Source of the DNA: Streptomyces niger | GTDB lineage: Bacteria > Actinomycetota > Actinomycetes > Streptomycetales > Streptomycetaceae | DNA: 64,000 bases | Reading direction: 5' to 3' | NCBI RefSeq assembly: GCF_000718305.1 | Contig: NZ_JOFQ01000004.1 | Span: 389,744-453,743 of the forward strand | Shown: positions 29,124 to 37,060 of the stretch, in pieces | Layout of the letters: every line of letters begins with the position of its first letter | Numbering within the stretch: the first letter of the stretch is position 1 | Notes under the pieces: generated by a model | Seen by the model: only the letters and a program-made list of their open reading frames with translations | Database searches by the model: none | Told to the model about the DNA's origin: nothing | Translations under genes and position numbers: made by a program

Positions 29124-29774
29124 TCACCCGCCCGGTGCCCAGCGAGCGCCCGACATCAGGGGGCCCAGGCCCGTCCAGGCGAAGTTCATGAGGGTGGCGG
29201 CGGTTTCCTTCGCGGAGGGGCGGGTGTCGGCGGGGCGTGCGTTGGCCCACTCGGCGAGGGATTCGGCGGCGCCGACGAGGGCGTGGGAGAGGCCGGAGAC
29301 CTCGCGCTCGGCCAGGTTCTCGTCGCAGCCCGCCTCCCGCGCGGCGGCACCGATCAGGCCGATCACGAACTCGGTGATCTCGGCTCGCATCGCGGCGACC
29401 TCCAGCGCGAACGGCTCGCCGTGCGTCCGGGCCTGCTGGTGCAGCACCGCCCAGCCGTCCGGGTGTTCGGCGGTGTGCGCGAAGAAGCCCTGCAGGCCGC
29501 TCCACAGCTGCCGGTCGGCCGGCGCCCCGGCCTCCACGGCGGCCCGTACGGCGGCGACCAGGGCCGCGGCCTCCCGCCGGATGACCGCGCTGAACAGCTC
29601 TTCCTTGGAGTTCAGGTAGAGGTAGACCAGCGGCTTGGAGACGCCGGCGACCTCGGCGATCTCGTCCATGGAGGCGGCGCGGTAGCCGCGCCGCGCGAAG
29701 GTCAGCACGGCCGCGTCCATCATCTGCTGCTCGCGCACCGCCCGCGGTACCCGCTTGCTCTTCACGTCACCCAC
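29124..29774 (-). CDS. TetR-family regulator of the fatty-acid module
   Basis: 216-residue TetR repressor. The HTH is at about residues 10-56: REQQMMDAAVLTFARRGYRA then MDEIAEVAGVSKPLVYLYL followed by SKEELF. The remainder is a helical ligand domain with no recognised specificity. Start GTG 29774 has a GGAAGGA site. It is convergent with the MaoC gene and carries upstream (29801-29820) a near copy of the palindromic motif found in the thiolase/FabG promoter, so it very likely represses itself and that module, with an acyl-CoA as a reasonable guess for the inducer. Confidence 0.88.
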   Translation of the reverse strand: MGDVKSKRVPRAVREQQMMDAAVLTFARRGYRAASMDEIAEVAGVSKPLVYLYLNSKEELFSAVIRREAAALVAAVRAAVEAGAPADRQLWSGLQGFFAHTAEHPDGWAVLHQQARTHGEPFALEVAAMRAEITEFVIGLIGAAAREAGCDENLAEREVSGLSHALVGAAESLAEWANARPADTRPSAKETAATLMNFAWTGLGPLMSGARWAPGG

Positions 29775-29800
29775 ACCGAACGTCCTTCCGACCCGCCCTC

Positions 29801-29820
29801 TTACCGCGAAGTAAGTTTAC
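29801..29820. promoter_or_regulatory. Probable autoregulatory operator of the TetR gene
   Basis: TTACCGCGAAGTAAGTTTAC, 27 bases upstream of the TetR start, matches the thiolase/FabG operator 26746-26765 at 16 of 20 positions, with the GTAARTTTAC core conserved. Confidence 0.65.
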
Positions 29821-29906
29821 GGATCCGCCCGCACGAGGCCCGTCCCGCGCGGGCGTCATGCCATTGACGGGGCCGCCTTCCACGCGAGACGATACGGTTC
29901 GTTGCG

Positions 29907-29923
29907 CGAGACGTAGCGTCTCG
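29907..29923. promoter_or_regulatory. Palindromic operator upstream of the alpha/beta hydrolase
   Basis: CGAGACG-TAG-CGTCTCG is a perfect 7-base inverted repeat with a 3-base spacer, 21 bases upstream of the hydrolase start and overlapping where a transcript would begin. A partial copy (CGAGACGATACG) occurs at 29885-29896. The form is typical of TetR operators but differs from the one above, so another regulator probably acts here. Confidence 0.6.
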
Positions 29924-29943
29924 CCGCGAGGAGGGAGGACGCC

Positions 29944-30837
29944 ATGGACGACGGACAGTACGTGGAGGTGGCGCCCGGGGTGCGGCTGTGGGCCGAACAG
30001 CGGGGTGCGGCCGACGCCCCCGCGCTGCTGCTGATCATGGGGGCGCAGGCGTCCGGGCCGGGCTGGCCCGACGAGCTGGTCGACGCGCTCGCCGCGCACC
30101 ACCGGGTCATCCGCTACGACCACCGCGACACCGGCCGCTCCCCCTGGGCGTTCGACGAGCGGCCGTACCGGATCACGGACCTGGCCGAGGACGCGATCGG
30201 CGTGCTCGACGGGCTGGGCGTGGCGCGGGCGCACATCGTCGGGATGTCGCTCGGCGGCATGCTCGCGCAGCTGCTCATCGCCGACCATCCGGACCGGGTG
30301 TCGAGCGCGACGCTGATCGGGACGTGCGCGCTGAGCACGACGGATCACATACGGCCCGACGGTGCCCGGGTGCCGGTCGGAGAGCTGCCGGGCATCGCGC
30401 CGGAGATCCTGGAGGAGTGGGCGAAGCCCGTCGAGGACCTCGGGCCCGAGGCCGAGCTGGACCGGCGGGTCGCGCACTGGCGGCTGCTCAGCGGCGGTGG
30501 CATCCCGTTCGACGCGGAGTACTTCCGCGCGCTGGAACGGCGGATCATCGCGCACGCGGGGCGGTACGACACCAACGGCGCGCACGGCCGGGCCGACGAC
30601 TCGGGGATGCTGCGGACGGCGGAGCTGGCCGGAACCGAGGTGCCCACGCTCGTCGTCCGCGCCACCGCCGAACCGGTGTTCCCACCGCCGCACGCGGACC
30701 ACCTGGCGCAGGTCATCGGGCACAACACCCGGATCGTGGAGATTCCGGGGATGGGCCACGCGCTGCCCCGGGAGGTGCTGGGGCCGCTGGCCGACGCGAT
30801 CCTGGAGCGCACCGTTCGGTTCCGTAGGGCCCCCTGA
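29944..30837 (+). CDS. Alpha/beta hydrolase
   Basis: Serine hydrolase of the alpha/beta fold, 297 residues, substrate unknown. The oxyanion region LLLIMGAQASG (about 30), the nucleophile elbow GMSLGGML (Ser about 101), the acid residue after VVRATAEPVFPP, and the catalytic His in IPGMGHALP (about 273) are all visible. Start ATG 29944 has a GGAGGGAGG site. A palindromic operator sits directly upstream and a strong terminator follows, so it is a single-gene unit. Aclacinomycin methylesterase-like (RdmC) proteins are close in pattern, but that is only a resemblance. Confidence 0.88.
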   Translation: MDDGQYVEVAPGVRLWAEQRGAADAPALLLIMGAQASGPGWPDELVDALAAHHRVIRYDHRDTGRSPWAFDERPYRITDLAEDAIGVLDGLGVARAHIVGMSLGGMLAQLLIADHPDRVSSATLIGTCALSTTDHIRPDGARVPVGELPGIAPEILEEWAKPVEDLGPEAELDRRVAHWRLLSGGGIPFDAEYFRALERRIIAHAGRYDTNGAHGRADDSGMLRTAELAGTEVPTLVVRATAEPVFPPPHADHLAQVIGHNTRIVEIPGMGHALPREVLGPLADAILERTVRFRRAP

Positions 30838-30843
30838 CACGCG

Positions 30844-30875
30844 AGCGCCCCGGAGCCGGGTGGCTCCGGGGCGCT
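30844..30875. terminator. Terminator hairpin between convergent hydrolase and symporter genes
   Basis: Perfect 14-base-pair stem (30844-30857 with 30862-30875) around a GGGT loop, just past the hydrolase stop. Confidence 0.85.
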
Positions 30876-30910
30876 GTGCCCGTACGGGAAGGGGCCGGTC
30901 GGCCCGGGGG

Positions 30911-32260
30911 TCAGCCGGCGGCGGTCGCCGGGACGGCGACCTTCTGCTCCGCCTCGTCGGCAGCGGCGGCCGTGCCGTCGTCACCGATGCTGATACTGGT
31001 GGCGCGGGTGTACGCGTCGCGGTCCAGGATCTTCTCCTTGGCGGAGACCAGGATCGGGACGACGACCTGACCGGCCACGTTGGTGGCGGTACGCATCATG
31101 TCCAGGATCGGGTCGATGGCCATGAGGAGACCGACACCGGCCAGCGGCAGGCCGAGCGTGGACAGGGTCAGGGTCAGCATGACCGTGGCGCCGGTGAGGC
31201 CCGCGGTGGCGGCCGAGCCGATGACCGAGACGAAGGCGATCAGGACGTAGTCGGCGATGCTGAGGTGCACGTCGAAGATCTGCGCGATGAAGATCGCGGC
31301 GAGCGCCGGGTAGATGGAGGCGCAGCCGTCCATCTTGGTGGTCGAGCCGAAGGGCACGGCGAAGGACGCGTACTCCTTCGGGACGCCGAGGCGCTCGGTG
31401 ACCTTCTGGGTGACCGGCATCGTGCCGACCGAGGAGCGGGAGACGAAGGCCAGCTGGATCGCGGGCCAGGCGCCGCGGAAGAACTGCAGCGGGTTGACCT
31501 TGGCGACCGTGGCGAGCAGCAGCGGGTAGACGCCGAACATCACCAGCGCGCAGCCGACGTAGATGTCGACGGTGAAGGTCGCGTACTTGCCGATGAGGTT
31601 CCAGCCGTACGTGGCGATCGCGTTGCCGATGAGGCCGAGGGTGCCCAGCGGGGCGAGGCGGATGACCCACCACAGGGCCTTCTGCAGCAGCTCCAGCGCC
31701 GAGCGGCTGATCTTCAGGACCGGCTCCGCCTTCTCGCCCAGCTGGAGCGCGGCGATGCCGACGACGGCCGCCATGAACACGATCTGCAGGACCTGCAGAT
31801 CGGTGAAGGGCGTGATGATGTTGGTCGGGATGATCCCGGTCAGGAAGTCGATCCAGGTGCCGGCGTGGTCGGGCTTGGAGCCGTCGGCGGGCGTGAGGCC
31901 GGTGCCGGAGCCGGGGTTGGTGAGCAGGCCGATCGCCATGCCGATGGCCACCGCGATCAGCGAAGTGATCATGAACCACAGCAGGGTGCGGGTGGCGAGC
32001 CGGGCTGCGTTGTTGACCTGCCGCAGGTTGGTGATCGACACCACAATGGCGAAGAAGACCAGCGGCGCCACGGCCAGCTTCAGCAGCTGGACGAAGAGCT
32101 CACCGATCTTGCCGAGGGTGGTGACCAGCCAGCTGACGTCGCCGCTCTTGGCGATCCAGCCGAGGAGCACACCGAGGACGAGACCCAGCAGGATCTGGGC
32201 CCAGAACGGAACTCTCGGTATGCGGGAGGTCTTGGCGGAAGTCTCGGAAGACGTGGACAA
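30911..32260 (-). CDS. Dicarboxylate/amino acid:cation symporter (DctA/GltP family)
   Basis: Secondary transporter taking up C4-dicarboxylates or acidic amino acids with protons or sodium. I start it at TTG 32260 (encoding ..STSSETSAKT), which has a GGAG site 8 bases upstream, giving 449 residues; GTG 32269 is an alternative and the frame stays open to 32398. The family signatures are clear: hairpin motif SRSSVGTMPVT (about 280), the AVPFGSTTKMDGCA stretch, and the C-terminal hairpin ending in MRTATNVAGQVVVP with the substrate-contacting Asp and Asn. About eight hydrophobic segments. The gene is alone. Confidence 0.9.
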   Translation of the reverse strand: MSTSSETSAKTSRIPRVPFWAQILLGLVLGVLLGWIAKSGDVSWLVTTLGKIGELFVQLLKLAVAPLVFFAIVVSITNLRQVNNAARLATRTLLWFMITSLIAVAIGMAIGLLTNPGSGTGLTPADGSKPDHAGTWIDFLTGIIPTNIITPFTDLQVLQIVFMAAVVGIAALQLGEKAEPVLKISRSALELLQKALWWVIRLAPLGTLGLIGNAIATYGWNLIGKYATFTVDIYVGCALVMFGVYPLLLATVAKVNPLQFFRGAWPAIQLAFVSRSSVGTMPVTQKVTERLGVPKEYASFAVPFGSTTKMDGCASIYPALAAIFIAQIFDVHLSIADYVLIAFVSVIGSAATAGLTGATVMLTLTLSTLGLPLAGVGLLMAIDPILDMMRTATNVAGQVVVPILVSAKEKILDRDAYTRATSISIGDDGTAAAADEAEQKVAVPATAAG

Positions 32261-32638
32261 CGGGCACACTCCGGGTGCGTACAGACTTCGGGAAGAGGGC
32301 GTGAGCGCCAGGAGGTCCGTTGGCGGGATCTCCGGCCGCAGGGCTGGACGTCGCGGGGACGTCAGCGGCGGCAACAGGCCGCGGACACACAGCGGCAAAG
32401 ATCGACGTGCAGGCGCGCCACGAGCGTGAGGCTCATGGGGAACGGGTGCGCTACTGCTGTCTTCATGTCCGATACGTTAACACTTGAACTTTGGGGTACT
32501 CAAAGAAAATCTTTGGCCCCTTCGGCCCCGGACCGGACAGTGCACGCCAACGCCCGCCCATGGAGCGGAAACTCCACGGGCGGGCGTGAACGGTATGTGA
32601 GCTGTTCTACAGGCCGGCGAGCCGACCGGACGGCGTCG
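32261..32638. promoter_or_regulatory. Upstream region of the symporter gene (378 bases)
   Basis: Contains on the minus strand a fair promoter: TTGAGT (32503-32498), 17 bases, TTAACG (32480-32475). An inverted repeat GGGG..CAAAG-AAAAT-CTTTG..CCCC (32493-32520) overlaps the -35 box and could be an operator. The rest is the 3' side of the DUF4229 terminator. No gene is seen. Confidence 0.45.
32551..32586 (-). terminator. Terminator after the DUF4229 gene
   Basis: Strong GC stem (CGCCCGCCC with GGGCGGGCG, extended by TGGAG/CTCCA) about 53 bases past the DUF4229 stop on the minus strand. Confidence 0.75.
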
Positions 32639-32926
32639 TCAGGCGCCGTCCTCCTGGCTGCGGTTGGCGGCGAGCCGCTCCTTCTGGCGGTCGACCCGCG
32701 CCACGATCTGCTCGGACATGGCGTCCCGCTGCTTGCGCAGCAGCACGAAGCTGAGCGGCGCGGAGATCACGATGGCGAGCAGCAGCATCCAGACGGTGTT
32801 CGAGGCGCCCACGGCCAGCGGGATGACGTGCAGGTACGCGAGGCCCCAGACGACCGCGAAGCAGACGACAAAGAGGCCCAGGCGGGAAGCGGTGTACAGG
32901 AGTGAGGCGTGCTTCTGGCTGCTCAA
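32639..32926 (-). CDS. DUF4229 small membrane protein
   Basis: 95-residue protein with two hydrophobic helices (about 8-30 and 43-63), then a basic, charged tail (RKQRDAMSEQIVARVDRQKERL). It fits the actinobacterial DUF4229 family of unknown role. Start is TTG 32926 with a GAAGG site 7 bases upstream. It follows mqnE and a GNAT gene on the same strand, and ends at a strong hairpin. Confidence 0.8.
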   Translation of the reverse strand: MSSQKHASLLYTASRLGLFVVCFAVVWGLAYLHVIPLAVGASNTVWMLLLAIVISAPLSFVLLRKQRDAMSEQIVARVDRQKERLAANRSQEDGA

Positions 32927-33020
32927 GGACGGACCTTCTTCTCAACGACAACCGAAAGGGTCTGCATCCAGTCAAGCACAGCCCCCTGTGCGATCTTTCG
33001 CGCCCCCGGCGCCGGGCCCG

Positions 33021-33545
33021 TCAGGCCACTTCACGCCACATCGTGATGTCGTCGCGGTAGTCGTCGTCGGCGACCTTTATCGCGTCGGGGACCCGGCCGA
33101 CCTCCTTGTATCCGCAGGAGCCGTAGAAGCGGTCCGCTCCGGTGCCGCCGCGGCAGGTGAGCCGGAGGCCGCGTATCCCCTCGGTGTCCCGCGCGGCGTC
33201 CTCGACCGCCGCCATCAGCTCGCGTCCCACGCCCTGACCCTGCAGCGAGGGGTGCACCATCACGCTGTAGACCCACAGCCAGTGCCGCATGAGGCGGTGG
33301 GTGTTCGCGTACACGAAGGCGGTGGCGAGCGGGGTGCTCGACGCGTCCTGGCCGACGATCAGCCGGGCCCGGCCCTCGGCCATCGCCGCCAGGTGCTTGA
33401 CCAGCTCGGGACGGATGTCCTCGCGGGTCACGGGCGGCACGAACCCGACCGCGCCGCCGGCGTTGGAGACGTCCGCCCACAGCGCGCAGACGCCGTCGCG
33501 CAGCTCCGGAGTGACGGCAGGGTCCCGATGGAAGCGGATGGTCAT
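33021..33545 (-). CDS. GNAT family N-acetyltransferase
   Basis: 174-residue acetyltransferase of unknown substrate. Start ATG 33545 (MTIRFHRDPA). The GNAT core is clear: VYSVMVHPSLQGQGVGRELM with the acetyl-CoA P-loop QGQGVG (about 112-117), and LRLTCRGGTGADRFYGSCGY as the C-terminal motif. It is 112 bases downstream of mqnE and could be read from the same transcript. No link to quinone chemistry is evident. Confidence 0.87.
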   Translation of the reverse strand: MTIRFHRDPAVTPELRDGVCALWADVSNAGGAVGFVPPVTREDIRPELVKHLAAMAEGRARLIVGQDASSTPLATAFVYANTHRLMRHWLWVYSVMVHPSLQGQGVGRELMAAVEDAARDTEGIRGLRLTCRGGTGADRFYGSCGYKEVGRVPDAIKVADDDYRDDITMWREVA

Positions 33546-33657
33546 GTTCTGGACCTTAGACGTCACCACTGACAACGCGCGGCGCGCCAGGTCACAGGCG
33601 CACCGAGCGCTGGGTCACACGCGTACCGGACGCCGTACGGGCAAGCGCTGAACGGCG

Positions 33658-34821
33658 TCAGACGCGCATCGGCTGCGGCTCGTCGCGGCGGTTCGCGTCC
33701 GGCCCCGGGTACTCGTTGATGATCTCGTACCGGGTGTTCCGCTCGACCGGCCGGAAGCCCGCGTCCCGGATGAGATCCAGCAGGTCCTCGCGGGTGAGCT
33801 TGTTCGGCGTGCCGTAGTTGTCGGCGTCGTGCGTGATCTTGTACTCGACGACCGAGCCGTCCATGTCGTCCGCGCCGTGCTGCATCGCCAGCTGCGTGGT
33901 CTGCAGGCCGTGCATCACCCAGAAGCACTTCACGTGCGGCACGTTGTCGAACAGCAGCCGGGAGACCGCGAAGGTCTTCAGCGCCTCGGCTCCGGTGGCC
34001 ATCGTCGTGCGGGCCTGGAGCTTGTTGCGGACCTTGCCGTCCTTCATGTCCACGAAGTCGTGCTGGTAGCGCAGCGGGATGAAGACCTGGAAGCCGCCGG
34101 TCTCGTCCTGCAGCTCGCGCAGGCGCAGCACGTGGTCGACGCGGTGGCGTGGCTCCTCGATGTGGCCGTACAGCATCGTCGAGGGCGTCTTGAGGCCCTT
34201 CTGGTGGGCCAGGCGGTGGATCCGCGACCAGTCCTCCCAGTGGGTGCGGTGGTCGACGATGTGCTGCCGGACCTCCCAGTCGAAGATCTCGGCGCCGCCG
34301 CCGGTCAGCGACTCCAGGCCCGCGTCGATCAGCTCGTCGAGGATGTCCGAGGCGTCCAGGCCCGAGATGGACTCGAAGTGGTGGATCTCGGTGGCGGTGA
34401 AGGCCTTCAGCCCGACGTTCGGCAGCGCCTCCTTGAGGGCCTTCAGGGAGCGGGGGTAGTAGCGCCAGGGCAGGTTCGGGTGCAGGCCGTTGACGATGTG
34501 CAGCTCGGTGAGGTTCTCGGTCTCCATCGCCTTGGCCAGGCGGACGGCCTCCTCGATGCGCATCGTGTAGGCGTCCTTCTCACCCGGCTTGCGCTGGAAG
34601 GAGCAGTACGCACAGGAGGCGGTGCACACGTTCGTCATGTTGAGGTGCCGGTTGACGTTGAAGTGCACCACGTCGCCGTTCTTACGGGTGCGCACCTCGT
34701 GCGCGAGGCCGCCGAGCCACGCCAGGTCGTCGGACTCGTACAGGGCGATGCCGTCCTCACGGGTCAGCCGCTCACCGGCGTGGACCTTCTCCTCCAGCTC
34801 GCGCTTGAGCCCAGCGTCCAT
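33658..34821 (-). CDS. mqnE: Aminofutalosine synthase (radical SAM)
   Basis: Radical SAM enzyme joining the MqnA product with SAM to give aminofutalosine. The 387-residue product has the cluster motif CTASCAYC (C66, C70, C73), preceded by FNVNRHLNMTNVC, and MqnE features such as ELHIVNGLHPNLPW and FTATEIHHF, plus FIPLRYQHDFVDM. It resembles MqnC in this window (the two are paralogues) but lacks the MqnC C-terminal pattern. Start ATG 34821. It follows an Lrp regulator on the same strand by 102 bases. Confidence 0.93.
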   Translation of the reverse strand: MDAGLKRELEEKVHAGERLTREDGIALYESDDLAWLGGLAHEVRTRKNGDVVHFNVNRHLNMTNVCTASCAYCSFQRKPGEKDAYTMRIEEAVRLAKAMETENLTELHIVNGLHPNLPWRYYPRSLKALKEALPNVGLKAFTATEIHHFESISGLDASDILDELIDAGLESLTGGGAEIFDWEVRQHIVDHRTHWEDWSRIHRLAHQKGLKTPSTMLYGHIEEPRHRVDHVLRLRELQDETGGFQVFIPLRYQHDFVDMKDGKVRNKLQARTTMATGAEALKTFAVSRLLFDNVPHVKCFWVMHGLQTTQLAMQHGADDMDGSVVEYKITHDADNYGTPNKLTREDLLDLIRDAGFRPVERNTRYEIINEYPGPDANRRDEPQPMRV

Positions 34822-34923
34822 TCCGGTCGCCCTCCATTGTTCTGCCGAATAACAAACCTCATCGACCTTACTCCCCCGATTTTCCGGCCGGGCGGCGCGC
34901 CCGTGCGCAGCCGCCCCGGGCCG

Positions 34924-35379
34924 TCACACCTCTTCGGGGAGCTCCCCGACGCGGTTCTCCCACTTGGTGGAGAGCACGACGGTGGTACGCGTCCGGGACA
35001 CGCCCTTCGTGCCGGAGAGCCGCCGGATGGTCCGCTCCAGGCCGTCCACGTCACCCACCCGGACCTTGAGCATGTACGAGTCGTCCCCCGCGATGAACCA
35101 GCAGTCCTCGATCTCGGCGAGGTCGCGCAGCCGCTGGGCCAGCTCCTCGTGATCGGTGGCGTCCGTGAGCGAGATGCCGACCAGGGCCGTGACGCCCAGG
35201 CCCAGCGAGGCGGCGTCGACGGTGGCGCGATAACCGGTGATCACGCCGGCCGACTCCAGCCGGTTGATGCGGTCCGTGACGCTGGGGCCGGAGAGACCCA
35301 CGAGCCGGCCGAGCTCCGCGTACGAGGCCCTGCCGTTCTCGCGCAGTGCCTGAATGAGCTGCCTGTCCACCGCGTCCAT
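34924..35379 (-). CDS. Lrp/AsnC-family transcriptional regulator
   Basis: 151-residue regulator: N-terminal HTH (MDAVDRQLIQALRENGRASY, then LGRLVGLSGPSVTDRINRLE) and C-terminal RAM ligand domain (AGDDSYMLKVRVGDVDGLE), the usual two-domain plan. Ligand probably an amino acid. It sits between ubiX and mqnE on the same strand, so it may regulate quinone genes, though this is inference from position. A TGCAGG-N9-CCTGCA inverted repeat lies 60-80 bases upstream. Confidence 0.9.
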   Translation of the reverse strand: MDAVDRQLIQALRENGRASYAELGRLVGLSGPSVTDRINRLESAGVITGYRATVDAASLGLGVTALVGISLTDATDHEELAQRLRDLAEIEDCWFIAGDDSYMLKVRVGDVDGLERTIRRLSGTKGVSRTRTTVVLSTKWENRVGELPEEV

Positions 35380-35438
35380 TGCGTCCCCGACCTTTCAATC
35401 TTTCCGCACTGCCACTACTGATTACAGAATCTAAGGCA

Positions 35439-35459
35439 TGCAGGGCGATTTGGCCTGCA
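35439..35459. promoter_or_regulatory. Inverted repeat upstream of the Lrp gene, possible autoregulatory site
   Basis: TGCAGG, 9 bases (A/T-containing), CCTGCA. Lrp-type proteins often bind such spaced palindromes with AT-rich centres in their own promoters. Confidence 0.4.
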
Positions 35460-35484
35460 ATCCCAGGTAAAAAACGGAGTTGAG

Positions 35485-36258
35485 TTACCGATTTCTGCTG
35501 GGGCGGCCGACGTCGCCGCCGCCCTCCCCGTGCGGCGCACCGCCGCCGCCCCCGCTGCCGCGCGACGCCCCGCCGAGCTCGCCCTCCCAGCGCCGGTACA
35601 GCCCGTGCGGCACCGCCGCCGCGTCCAGCGCCCGGCCGGCCACGAAGTCCACCAGGTCCTGGATGTGCGTCGCCCCCGCGTAAAAGGCAGGCGAGGCCGG
35701 CAGCACCACGGCGCCCGCCTCGTCCAGGGCGACCAGGTGCTTGAGGGTCTGCCCGTTCAGCGGCGTCTCGCGCACCGCGACGACCAGTTTCCTGCGCTCC
35801 TTCAGCGTCACGCTCGCCGTCCGCTGCAGCAGGTCCTTCGACAGCCCCAGCGCCACCCCGGCCACGCACGCCGTACTGGCCGGCACGATCAGCATGCCCT
35901 TGGCCGGGTACGAGCCCGACGACGGGCCCGCCGCCAGATCACCGGCCGGCCAGTGCCGTACGTCCGCCAGGTCCGCTTCGGTGACCGGAAAGGTGTCCGG
36001 CTTGCCGTCCGCGCCCCGCGCGAGCCACTCGCGCAGGTCCGTGCGCCAGTGCGCGTCCCGGAAGGAGATCCCGGTCTCGTCCCGCAGCGTCAGCCGCGAG
36101 GCCCGGCTCACGACGAGGTCCACGGCCTCTCCCGCCGCGAGCAGCCCACGCAGCACGGACGCGGCGTACGGGGTCCCGGACGCACCGGAGATCCCGACGA
36201 CCCACGGCCTGCGGTCGGTGCCGGCGTGCTGACTGGTGACGATGTGCGGCGGCTCCAC
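35485..36258 (-). CDS. ubiX: Flavin prenyltransferase UbiX-like, menaquinone pathway
   Basis: Makes prenylated FMN, the cofactor of the UbiD-type decarboxylase encoded nearby; in the futalosine pathway this partner is called MqnM. Start GTG 36258 (VEPPHIVTSQ) gives 257 residues. The N-terminal VVGISGASGTPYAASVLRGL, the Ser/Thr-rich LIVPASTACVAGVALGLS, and RRKLVVAVRETPLN motifs are diagnostic. The last 30 residues are a Gly/Ser-rich tail beyond the normal family end. A frame continuing upstream past 36258 is non-coding shadow. Confidence 0.92.
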   Translation of the reverse strand: MEPPHIVTSQHAGTDRRPWVVGISGASGTPYAASVLRGLLAAGEAVDLVVSRASRLTLRDETGISFRDAHWRTDLREWLARGADGKPDTFPVTEADLADVRHWPAGDLAAGPSSGSYPAKGMLIVPASTACVAGVALGLSKDLLQRTASVTLKERRKLVVAVRETPLNGQTLKHLVALDEAGAVVLPASPAFYAGATHIQDLVDFVAGRALDAAAVPHGLYRRWEGELGGASRGSGGGGGAPHGEGGGDVGRPSRNR

Positions 36259-36381
36259 GGCACCGAGCCTATCCGGCGGAACCAGAAGCACCGTCACAGC
36301 CGTTGTTGCTTGTGAGCTCGTACGGCCACGCCGGCCGCACGGACTCGGCGGAGAACCGGTGCGCAGGTGAGGAGGGCCGAC

Positions 36382-36966
36382 ATGGGACCACGCGCCAAGC
36401 CCGCCGCGCTGCTGGTGCTGGCCTGGGTCGCGATGTTGTGGGTCCTGGAGGCGGTGGACGCCGCCAGCGACCACGCCCTGGACACCTTCGGCATCCGGCC
36501 CCGCGAGCTGAGCGAACTGATCGACGTGATCCCCGCGACCGCCGTCCACTTCGGCTTCGCCCACCTGATGGCCAACACCCTCCCGCTGCTCGTGCTCGGC
36601 TTTTTGGCCGGGCTCCGCTCCGGGGTCCGCAGACTGGCCGGCGTCGCGCTGCTCATCGCCGTCGTGAGCGGCCTGGGCGTCTGGCTGATATCGCCGCCGG
36701 GGAGCAACACCGCGGGCGTCTCCGGCGTGATCTTCGGGCTCTTCGGCTATCTCGTCGTGCGCGGCTTCATCGAGCGCAAGGCCCTGGACATCGCCATCGG
36801 CCTGCTCGTCGCGGTGCTCTACGGCTCGATCCTGTGGGGCGCGCTGCCGGCAGCGGAGGGCATCAGCTGGCAGGCGCACCTCTTCGGGCTGGCCGGCGGG
36901 GTGCTCGCCGCCTACGTCTTCCGCGTCCGGACTCCGGCCCTCCGCTCCCCCGGTCGCGTCCCGTAG
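36382..36966 (+). CDS. Rhomboid family intramembrane serine protease
   Basis: 194-residue membrane protein with about six helices. The catalytic serine motif GVSGVIFGLFGY (Ser about 115) and the later His in WQAHLFGLAGGVLAAY are present, and the loop HFGFAHLMANTLPLL supplies the conserved His/Asn pair. Start ATG 36382 has a full AGGAGG site. It is divergent from ubiX and upstream of the DUF4870 gene. Substrate unknown. Confidence 0.87.
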   Translation: MGPRAKPAALLVLAWVAMLWVLEAVDAASDHALDTFGIRPRELSELIDVIPATAVHFGFAHLMANTLPLLVLGFLAGLRSGVRRLAGVALLIAVVSGLGVWLISPPGSNTAGVSGVIFGLFGYLVVRGFIERKALDIAIGLLVAVLYGSILWGALPAAEGISWQAHLFGLAGGVLAAYVFRVRTPALRSPGRVP

Positions 36967-37060
36967 TCTCGCCTGCACGCGGCCGCACCGGACCTACGGC
37001 GCGCGCCGCCCGTGTCCAGCGCCACGCGCGTGAGAGTTACGTCATCGGGGGGATCAGCCC

